DNA of 63,180 nt from Lacticaseibacillus mingshuiensis. Its GTDB lineage: Bacteria; Bacillota; Bacilli; Lactobacillales; Lactobacillaceae. The stretch is from assembly GCF_016861785.1 (NCBI RefSeq), contig NZ_BOLS01000016.1:1-63180 (forward strand), read 5' to 3'. This document shows, piece by piece, positions 56,793-63,180 of this stretch (position 1 is the stretch's first letter; every line of letters starts with the position of its first letter). The translations under genes and the position numbers were made by a program. The notes beneath the pieces were generated by a model. It saw only the letters and a program-made list of their open reading frames with translations, had not been told where the DNA came from and did no database searches.

Positions 56793-57482
56793 ATGCGAAA
56801 ACAACCAGATTACACAAGATTACTGGTCGCGATGGGGCTGGCGGCGGTCGCCGGCAGTCTCGATGGCTACACGTATCTGACGCAAGGCCAAGTCTTCGCC
56901 GGCCTGCAAACAGGGAACTTGATCTTGCTGGGGATTCACCTTGGGGCCGGACAGTGGCAGGCAGCCTGGCATTATGTCACGCCACTGGTGATGTTTGGGT
57001 TAGGGACGCTGATCGCACGGCTGATTCAGCATCGGTACCCCAAAACGGCGCGGTGGACGCGCAGCTCGGTCATGTTGGCGTATGAGCTAGGCCTGATTCT
57101 GCTCGCCGGTGCGCTTGCGACGCTGACGCACCTGCCTTGGGTGACAGGGTTACTCTCGATGGTGGCCGGCACGCAACTGCAGGAATTTCGCGAGTTGCGC
57201 GGCAAACCCTTCACGCCATTGATGATGACGGGAAACCTCCGGACATTTGTCGAGGCGCTGTATGATCTTTGGATTCGAAAGGACCACTTGGCTAAATTGC
57301 GGGTGATCAACATGGGCGGGGTCCTGCTCGGTTTTTTAGCTGGCGTTGCGTTGGCAGGGGCGCTGCAGCCATTGTTGCAGCAAGCCACGATCTTTTTGAC
57401 GGCTGGGCTGGTGGTGTTGGTACTTGTTGCCGGCCATTTGCCCCGGATGCGGCAACCGCGTCAGGCAGATCGCGTTCATTAG
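56793..57482 (+). CDS. DUF1275 (YoaK) family membrane protein
   Basis: A 229-residue protein with about six membrane segments. AGSLDGYTYLTQGQVFAGLQTGNLILLGIHL is the strongly conserved N-terminal signature (T-G-N), and PLMMTGNLRTFVEALYDLW a second one. The function is unknown. RBS AAAGGAGG; single gene with its own terminator. Confidence 0.93.
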   Translation: MRKQPDYTRLLVAMGLAAVAGSLDGYTYLTQGQVFAGLQTGNLILLGIHLGAGQWQAAWHYVTPLVMFGLGTLIARLIQHRYPKTARWTRSSVMLAYELGLILLAGALATLTHLPWVTGLLSMVAGTQLQEFRELRGKPFTPLMMTGNLRTFVEALYDLWIRKDHLAKLRVINMGGVLLGFLAGVALAGALQPLLQQATIFLTAGLVVLVLVAGHLPRMRQPRQADRVH

Positions 57483-57503
57483 TTCATTAATAGGAAGAAA
57501 CGC

Positions 57504-57543
57504 GAAAGGCGCAGGACGAAAATTGGTCCTACGCCTCTTTTTG
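57504..57543 (+). terminator. Terminator after the DUF1275 gene
   Basis: AGGCGCAGGAC pairs with GTCCTACGCCT (one mismatch), followed by CTTTTT. Confidence 0.82.
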
Positions 57544-57702
57544 TGCGCACGTGCTTTGTTAGAGAAAAAGAACAAATGTTTGTTGAATGAGAGGTTACAC
57601 AGAATTAAGACACATGGTGCCGCTTACATTGGCCCTCGATTCTGATGCCCAGCGTTCCGCGACGAAACAGCAGCATTCACGGCAGAGTAACACCCGATAT
57701 TT

Positions 57703-57753
57703 TTGGGATTTTGTCCCAATTAGTTCACACTATTATCACATTTTCGCTCTAAT
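57703..57753 (+). promoter_or_regulatory. Promoter and palindrome upstream of the ssu-like operon
   Basis: A perfect dyad TTGGGA-TTTTG-TCCCAA (57703-57719) lies just upstream of TTCACA (57724-57729) and TCTAAT (57748-57753), 18 bp apart. The position suits an activator or repressor site. The rest of 57546-57702 holds only short open frames without ribosome sites. Confidence 0.45.
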
Positions 57754-57782
57754 GTTGTTCTCATACGTCAGGAGATGAAGAG

Positions 57783-58595
57783 ATGGAAAATGTGACAGGA
57801 ATGACGAAAACAAAGAAAACTCATAGACCGCTTTCTTGGCAGCGGGTGTTACCATGGGTGATTCCCGTGTTGATCATCCTTGCATGGCAAGCGGCCGTGT
57901 CGGCAGGCTGGCTCAATAGCAATCTGCTGCCATCACCGCTGGCTGTTTTGCAAGATGGGGTGAAGCTAGCCGCGTCCGGTGAGCTGATGAAAAATGTCAG
58001 CATCAGTCTGTTTCGCGCGTTGACCGGATTTGCGATCGGTGGGTCGATCGGGTTCATCCTCGGCATGGCAAATGGTCTGTCGAAAGTCAGCCGCGCGCTT
58101 TTTGACTCCACGATTCAGATGCTCCGCAACATCCCGCACTTATCCCTTATTCCATTGGTGATCATTTTGTTGGGCATCGGCGAAGGCGCGAAAATCTCGT
58201 TGGTCGCGGTCGGCGTGATGTTCCCAGTCTATATCAATACTTATCACGGCATCACGCGGGTGGATCCGGAGCTCATCGAAATGGGCAAGGCCTATGGGTT
58301 GAGCAAACGCCAACTGCTCGCGAAGGTGATCTTTCCCGGGGCGCTTCCGACGATCTTGGTCGGGATCCGCTATGCGCTTGGGGTGATGTGGACCACGCTG
58401 ATCGTGGCCGAAACGATCTCAAGCTCCAGCGGCATCGGCTATATGGCGACCAACGCGCAGGAATTCATGAACATGGATACCGTCCTGCTTTGCATTTTGA
58501 TGTATGCGCTGCTGGGCAAGGCCTCTGATCTGATCGCCAAGGCGCTTGAAGATATTTGCCTCGGCTGGCAGCAAACGGGAAGGAGCGAAGGCTGA
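57783..58595 (+). CDS. SsuC/TauC-type ABC transporter permease
   Basis: A 270-residue permease of the sulfonate/nitrate/taurine group. LIPLVIILLGIGEGAKISLVAV precedes the EAA-type loop (EMGKAYGLSKRQLLAKVIFPGALP), which contacts the ATPase. About six membrane helices. First gene of a five-gene overlapping operon; it ends in the start codon of the ATPase gene. RBS CAGGAGATG. Confidence 0.92.
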   Translation: MENVTGMTKTKKTHRPLSWQRVLPWVIPVLIILAWQAAVSAGWLNSNLLPSPLAVLQDGVKLAASGELMKNVSISLFRALTGFAIGGSIGFILGMANGLSKVSRALFDSTIQMLRNIPHLSLIPLVIILLGIGEGAKISLVAVGVMFPVYINTYHGITRVDPELIEMGKAYGLSKRQLLAKVIFPGALPTILVGIRYALGVMWTTLIVAETISSSSGIGYMATNAQEFMNMDTVLLCILMYALLGKASDLIAKALEDICLGWQQTGRSEG

Positions 58596-59329
58596 TGGAA
58601 ACACCTTTGATCACCCTTGATCGAATTGGCAAAACATATGGCGACAAGACGGCGCTCCATGATGTGAATTTTACGATCTATCCCGGCGAGTTCGTGGCCT
58701 TGGTCGGCATGAGCGGCGGTGGGAAATCCACAATCTTGCGCCTGATCGCCGAACTTGAAAAACCGACAGCGGGGACGATCACCCGTGCGCAGGCGGATCT
58801 CGTTGTGCGTGTCATGTTTCAAAATGACCGGCTCCTGCCTTGGATGACCACGCTGGATAATTTGTCCTTCAACAGTAGCGACAAGGCCCAGCAAGACAAA
58901 GCGAAAAAAACGCTGGCAAGTGTCGGCCTCAAGGATTTTGCCGATCAGTATCCCAACCAGCTCTCCGGGGGGCAAAAACAGCGGGTCGCCTTGGCTCGCG
59001 CGTTGATGGCGGATCCACAGCTGCTCCTTCTTGATGAACCATTGGGCGCGCTGGATGCCCTGACCCGGCGGAATATGCAACAATTCATTGGCCAAGTCTG
59101 TGACCAGGGACACCTGACGACCCTGTTGATCACGCATGATGTCGATGAAGCGGCGCGCATGGCGGATCGAATCATTGTGATCAAAAACGGGACCAATGTC
59201 TATGAGGCCGCCGGGGCAAAAGGCCAAAACGCTGAAACCGTGGCCAAGGTCGCCGAAGAAGTACTTCAGGTGATCTTGCGGCCAGACGACGACCCAACCC
59301 AAGTAGAGGCGGTGGCCGCTCGTGACTGA
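58595..59329 (+). CDS. SsuB/TauB-type ABC transporter ATPase
   Basis: A 244-residue ATPase. Walker A GMSGGGKS (about 38-45), Q-loop [10 protein letters not shown] typical of the sulfonate/nitrate group, signature LSGGQKQR, Walker [14 protein letters not shown]-loop ITHDVDEA. Pairs with the upstream permease. ATG 58595 overlaps the permease stop (TGATG) and follows AAGGAG; it overlaps the acyltransferase gene by 8 bp. Confidence 0.94.
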   Translation: METPLITLDRIGKTYGDKTALHDVNFTIYPGEFVALVGMSGGGKSTILRLIAELEKPTAGTITRAQADLVVRVMFQNDRLLPWMTTLDNLSFNSSDKAQQDKAKKTLASVGLKDFADQYPNQLSGGQKQRVALARALMADPQLLLLDEPLGALDALTRRNMQQFIGQVCDQGHLTTLLITHDVDEAARMADRIIVIKNGTNVYEAAGAKGQNAETVAKVAEEVLQVILRPDDDPTQVEAVAARD

Positions 59330-60596
59330 TAGTACCAAGCTGACGGCGAGCGCCACAACCCAGACCGGCGATGCGCCGGCAGCGGCCACGCCGAAAAAAA
59401 AGAAACCTTACCTTTACGAAGTCGACATGATGCGGATCTTCTTCATCTTTGGGGTCTTGCTGAATCACTCGACCACCGCTTTTTCCCAGCAAATGGTCAA
59501 CGCCACTGGCTGGCAACATATGGCGCTATTATCGACACACTTATTGATTCATTTTACTCGGATGGGCTTCATGTTCATGACCGGGCTGGTGTTGACGCTG
59601 AATTATTATCACCGCGATGACTGGCCAACGTTTTTCAAAAAACGGTTCGCCGGCTCGGGTTGGCCGTATCTTCTGTGGAATTTTGGCCTGCTTGTTCTGG
59701 CAGTGGTGTTGTCGTTGCCGGGTTACACCTGGGCGAATTTTCCAGCGACATTCTGGTCCGCGCTGATTCACGGCGATCAATTCTATCTGTACTACATCTT
59801 GGTCACCCTGCAGCTATATCTGCTGTTTCCGCTAATGGTGGCGTTGTTCAAACATTTCGAGCACGCACATGGCCGCATCGTGATCATCAGTTTTCTCATT
59901 CAGTTGAGCCTGATGTTCTTCATCAAATACGCACTGCCAAGCATCGATCGCAGCAATTGGCTCTGGTGGTTCCGTGCATATGGCGTCAACGTCTTCACCT
60001 ATCAGTTCTATTTCATCTTCGGCACTTATGTCTCACTGCATTACCAGGCCGTCAGCGCGTTTATTCGCAAACATATCAAGCCGATCGCCACGGCGACTGG
60101 GCTGCTGGCAATCGGGACGGTGCCTTATTACTTCTGGAACCGCCTTGTGCTCGACCGCACGCATGCCGCCGCGGTGTCGCCGCATCAACCATACATGCTG
60201 ATCTATGACACAATGATGATCATCTTCGTCTTTTGGCTGGGCCAGCGCTATGCGGATTGGCGCAAAAATGGTATTCCGCGCTGGTTTGAAACGTTTGTCA
60301 AAAACGGGGCAAAGATCTCGTTTGGCATCTATCTGGATCAAACGATCGGCCTGACCATCTTGCGAGCGATTTTGGCCCAAGTCACGCTGTCGGACACGGC
60401 ACTGCTGGTCCTGATTCCGTTTGGCTATCTGCTGGTGCTCGGCATCTCGTTTGGCATTGCGTGGTTCTGCTTCAAGGTGCCACCATTTGGCATCCTGATC
60501 GGCCGGCCGCAGTGGCATATTTTAAAACACAATCGAAAAGGAGTCGGTGCGCATGACCGCGTTGACAGAACTGCTGTTGCAGCAGCTAGAAAATAA
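59322..60596 (+). CDS. Membrane acyltransferase, acyltransferase-3 family (OafA-like)
   Basis: A 424-residue protein with about ten membrane segments. YLYEVDMMRIFFIFGVLLNHSTTAF holds the family's R and catalytic-site H (NH). The long Thr/Ala/Lys N-terminal tail (1-29) precedes it. Acyltransferase-3 proteins move acetyl or larger acyl groups across the membrane onto polysaccharides, lipids or peptidoglycan. GTG 59322 is the start, inside the ATPase gene. It overlaps the CoA-ligase gene by 44 bp. Its presence inside an ABC importer operon is unusual. Confidence 0.88.
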   Translation: MTDSTKLTASATTQTGDAPAAATPKKKKPYLYEVDMMRIFFIFGVLLNHSTTAFSQQMVNATGWQHMALLSTHLLIHFTRMGFMFMTGLVLTLNYYHRDDWPTFFKKRFAGSGWPYLLWNFGLLVLAVVLSLPGYTWANFPATFWSALIHGDQFYLYYILVTLQLYLLFPLMVALFKHFEHAHGRIVIISFLIQLSLMFFIKYALPSIDRSNWLWWFRAYGVNVFTYQFYFIFGTYVSLHYQAVSAFIRKHIKPIATATGLLAIGTVPYYFWNRLVLDRTHAAAVSPHQPYMLIYDTMMIIFVFWLGQRYADWRKNGIPRWFETFVKNGAKISFGIYLDQTIGLTILRAILAQVTLSDTALLVLIPFGYLLVLGISFGIAWFCFKVPPFGILIGRPQWHILKHNRKGVGAHDRVDRTAVAAARK

Positions 60597-62088
60597 TCAA
60601 ACTCGTCGCATTATCAAAGACGAAGGCATGGGCCGGTGGTTCACCGGCCAGGAAATGCAGCAAGATGTTGCCGCGTTGAAAAAAGTGTTCCGCGCCGCCA
60701 ATTTGCGCCGCAAAGATGTGGTGTTGGTGTGCCTGCCAAACTCAGCCGTTTTTCCGCTGATCAACCAGGCCGCCTGGGACCTTGGCATCATCATTCATCC
60801 GATCTCACCGACCACCCCGATCGCAGAGCTTCAGGCGGATTGGCAAGAGCATCGGTACCCGTTGATGCTGGTGACACCGGAATTAGCCGAGGCATGGTCG
60901 CTGCCGGCCTTTGACCGCTTGGCGGCGCCACTGCTCTCGAATCCGACCCTGCAAGTGCTGACCTCGCGTGCGCTTCTTGGTGCCCGCCAGCCGGCTTTGC
61001 CCCAGACCCCAGATGACGATGATCTGGCGTTGATCCTGAACACTTCCGGCACCACCGGCAAGCCAAAAGGGGTCGGCCTCACGCACCGAATGATCTTGAA
61101 TGCGGCGCAGCATAATGCGAAGTCGAACCACATGACGGAAAATGATGTCGCCATGATCAACATGCCGATGTTTCATATCAATGCCCAGGTGATGTCCACA
61201 CTTTCGAGTCGCGTGGTCAACGCCCGCATCGTGGTCACCCCGAAATTTTCCGCCTCCCGGTTTTGGGACCAGTGTGCCGAAGACCATGTGACCTGGGTCT
61301 CAGTCGTGCCGACGATCATTTCGTTTCTGCTTTTGAATGACAAGGCTAATGCTGCCTACGACCGGCTCAAGGACCAGGTCCATCTGCGTTATGTGCGCTC
61401 AAGCTCGTTTGCGCTGCCACAAGAGCGGCTCCGTGATTTTCAGGCCCGGTTCCATACCCAAGTGGTTGAAGGCTATGGCATGACCGAAGCGGCGAGCCAG
61501 TGCACGATCAATCCGTTTGACGCCCCGAAGATCGGCTCGGCCGGTATTCCGTATGCCACTGATGTTGAGATCTTCACCGCGTCGGGCGCGCACACCAAAG
61601 CGGCAAACGTCCTTGGCGAGATCGGGATTCGCGGCGATCACGTGATCACGCATTACATGGATCCAAACCTGGAGTCTTTTAAAAATGGCTGGCTGTTGAC
61701 CGGCGATCTCGGCTACTTTGACGAAGATGGCTATTTGTACGTCAAAGGGCGTAAAAAGGAGATCATCTCCCGTGGCGGTGAAAAAGTGGCCCCAGCGGCA
61801 GTTGAAAATACGCTCAATGAATTGCCGTTCATTGAACAGCTGGCGGTCATCGGCATGCCAGATGAACTCTATGGCGAAGAAGTGACCGCGGTGGTGGTCT
61901 CCACGACGCCTGGTAAAAACGAGGCGGATGAGCGGCAAGCCATTTTCGACTATGCCAAGGATCATCTCGCCAAGTTTGAAAGTCCCACGCGTGTTGAATT
62001 TGTCAACGACATGCCGCGCAACCCGACAGGCAAAGTTTTGCGGCCACAATTGCGCGACCAACTCATGATGGTAGGAGCAAATAAATAA
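60553..62088 (+). CDS. AMP-dependent acyl-CoA synthetase/ligase
   Basis: A 511-residue ANL-superfamily enzyme. AMP-binding motif NTSGTTGKPKG, YGMTEAA (A5), TGDLGYFDEDGYLYVKGRKKE (A7-A8) and the C-terminal NPTGKVLR with the adenylation lysine. It activates a carboxylic acid as acyl-AMP and then acyl-CoA; related to oxalyl-CoA, malonyl/benzoate and medium-chain ligases. ATG 60553 is 9 bases after AAAGGAG; GTG 60547 is too close. Lying between acyltransferase and binding-protein genes, it suggests activation of the imported compound or supply of the acyl donor. Confidence 0.92.
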   Translation: MTALTELLLQQLENNQTRRIIKDEGMGRWFTGQEMQQDVAALKKVFRAANLRRKDVVLVCLPNSAVFPLINQAAWDLGIIIHPISPTTPIAELQADWQEHRYPLMLVTPELAEAWSLPAFDRLAAPLLSNPTLQVLTSRALLGARQPALPQTPDDDDLALILNTSGTTGKPKGVGLTHRMILNAAQHNAKSNHMTENDVAMINMPMFHINAQVMSTLSSRVVNARIVVTPKFSASRFWDQCAEDHVTWVSVVPTIISFLLLNDKANAAYDRLKDQVHLRYVRSSSFALPQERLRDFQARFHTQVVEGYGMTEAASQCTINPFDAPKIGSAGIPYATDVEIFTASGAHTKAANVLGEIGIRGDHVITHYMDPNLESFKNGWLLTGDLGYFDEDGYLYVKGRKKEIISRGGEKVAPAAVENTLNELPFIEQLAVIGMPDELYGEEVTAVVVSTTPGKNEADERQAIFDYAKDHLAKFESPTRVEFVNDMPRNPTGKVLRPQLRDQLMMVGANK

Positions 62089-63071
62089 TGAAGCAGAAAA
62101 AATCACGTCTCTTGATCTTACTCGTTGTTGTCCTTGCCTTGATCGGGGTTGCCTGTTATGGCTACTGGACCTCAAATGGCGGCGCCAGTGCCAGCACCAC
62201 GAAAAAACTGAAGACGGTCACGATTGGTTATCAAAAGGCGGATCCCGTCGACATTTCACGCCAGCGCGGTGAGCTTGCCAAGGAAATGAAGGCGAAGGGC
62301 TACAAGGTCGTCTTCAAGGAATTCCAGGACGGAACGGCGCTGACGACGGCGCTGCGGTCCGGCAGCATCGACTATGCCCGCCTTGGCGACACGCCGCCGG
62401 TCACTGACCAGGCACAGGGCCTTGGCTTCGTGTATGTCGCGGCCGGCTCCGATAAGGTCAAAGGCTCCGGTATTTTGGTCAAAAAGGATGGCGACATCAA
62501 AGAACTGGCCGATCTAAAGGGCAAGACGATCGCCTACACCAAGGGCACCTCCGCGCAGTTCATGTTGCTGCAGGCGCTGAAGAAGGCCGGCCTGACCACG
62601 GATGACGTGAAATTGGTGAACATGGATCAAAGCGCGTCGAGTGTCGCGTTTGCCAAGGGTACCGTGGACGCCTGGGCAACCTGGGATCCATACACCGCCA
62701 CGGCTGAAGTCCAGCAAAATGCGACGATGCTGGTGGATGACACGGGGCTGGCTAAGAACCGCGATTTCCTGTTGACGACGGCAAGCTACGAGAAGAACAA
62801 CAAGGACGTGTCCAAACTTCTGATCAAGTATTTGGCCGCTGACATGACCTGGGCGAACAACAACAAGTCCGACCTGATCACGATGTTGGCCAAGACGCTC
62901 AAGTTGTCCAAGACCATTGTGACAAAAATGGTCGATCGCCGCGATTACTCAATGGGGAAGGTGACCGATGCCATTGTCGAAGAGCAACAGACCATTGCCG
63001 ACGTCTTTTATGACAACGGCGTGATCGATAAAAAGATCGACGTCAAAGACGCGGTCGCAGATCTCAATTGA
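62088..63071 (+). CDS. SsuA-type substrate-binding protein
   Basis: A 327-residue binding protein with an N-terminal anchor or signal (LLILLVVVLALIGVACYGYW). The lipobox is imperfect (IGVAC), so anchoring by lipid or by helix is unsure. The mature domain matches the sulfonate/nitrate/thiamine-precursor (NMT1/SsuA) group: VTIGYQKADPVD, ALRSGSIDYARLGDTPPV, AYTKGTSAQFMLL and VDAWATWDPYTA. Last gene of the operon; start overlaps the ligase stop (TAATG) after TAGGAG. The ligand is not determined. Confidence 0.93.
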   Translation: MKQKKSRLLILLVVVLALIGVACYGYWTSNGGASASTTKKLKTVTIGYQKADPVDISRQRGELAKEMKAKGYKVVFKEFQDGTALTTALRSGSIDYARLGDTPPVTDQAQGLGFVYVAAGSDKVKGSGILVKKDGDIKELADLKGKTIAYTKGTSAQFMLLQALKKAGLTTDDVKLVNMDQSASSVAFAKGTVDAWATWDPYTATAEVQQNATMLVDDTGLAKNRDFLLTTASYEKNNKDVSKLLIKYLAADMTWANNNKSDLITMLAKTLKLSKTIVTKMVDRRDYSMGKVTDAIVEEQQTIADVFYDNGVIDKKIDVKDAVADLN

Positions 63072-63180
63072 TCGATCGATGAGACGTAAAAAGCCGGCGT
63101 AATTGCGGTCGGCCCTGTCAAGTTGACAGATGAAATAATATAAAATTTTGTCTGTTTCTAAATGGCTTCATTCCAGTATT
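63072..63180. other. Right window edge, no supported gene
   Basis: About 110 bp past the binding-protein gene. GTCAAGTTGACAG is a short dyad, but no terminator with a T run or further gene is seen. Confidence 0.3.

Overview
The window looks like a chromosome segment of a high-GC member of the Lactobacillaceae, most likely a Lacticaseibacillus-type lactobacillus. Supporting signs are strong AGGAGG-type ribosome sites, frequent TTG/GTG starts, a T-box-controlled asnA, PepN, an Rgg regulator, an LmrCD-like ABC pair, ECF S components, and a MetA-like gene paired with cysK. The genus is inference; no rRNA or tRNA gene was seen.

Layout. 1-9.7 kb: a multi-hairpin element, a MATE exporter, a LysR regulator, a flavodoxin/cupin/CMD/SDR/Zn-ADH redox cluster, a DHA2 exporter behind an attenuator-like leader, and a QorB-like oxidoreductase with an Rrf2 regulator. 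9.7-19.4 kb: an ECF S component, pepN, and a five-gene iron/haem-type uptake operon that also carries two exporter-fold ABC half-transporters. 19.4-28.5 kb: a DHA2 exporter, a ribbon-helix-helix protein with a possible A-tract frameshift, PPK2, PspC, an NAD(P)-binding protein, a purine permease with a PurBox, a phosphatase, a MarR/DHA2 pair and an MGMT. 28.6-31.6 kb: a visibly less GC-rich ABC exporter/Rgg island. 31.6-40.4 kb: GNAT, asnA with T-box, an ArsR/CadD pair, a MerR-controlled epimerase, a PnuC-type transporter with a deoxynucleoside kinase, a DHA1 exporter and a tyrosine phosphatase. 40.4-49 kb: a YtrA-type GntR/ABC operon, LmrCD-like exporter, MetA-like/CysK cysteine operon. 49-57.5 kb: HTH/DUF2975, an Lsa-like ABC-F gene behind tandem terminators, a second ECF S component, TetR, ThrE-type exporter, LysM-3D protein and a DUF1275 protein. 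57.8-63.1 kb: a five-gene overlapping operon joining a sulfonate-type ABC importer to a membrane acyltransferase and an acyl-CoA synthetase.

The most striking unexplained feature is a family of about 120-bp palindromic intergenic repeats: 12 full and 6 partial copies, single or tandem, in both orientations. Their stems differ in sequence between copies but remain complementary within each copy, which points to selection on a folded structure. I do not recognise the family.

Regulation is unusually readable. There are a shared TGACAC-N2-GTGTCA operator at two paralogous vitamin-type S components, a Zur/Fur-like palindrome at the metal/haem operon, a MerR promoter with a 19-bp spacer, candidate NrdR boxes, a T-box, and attenuator-like leaders before two drug-resistance genes. 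The window is rich in efflux and resistance functions (MATE, three DHA2, one DHA1, LmrCD-like, ABC-F, CadD).
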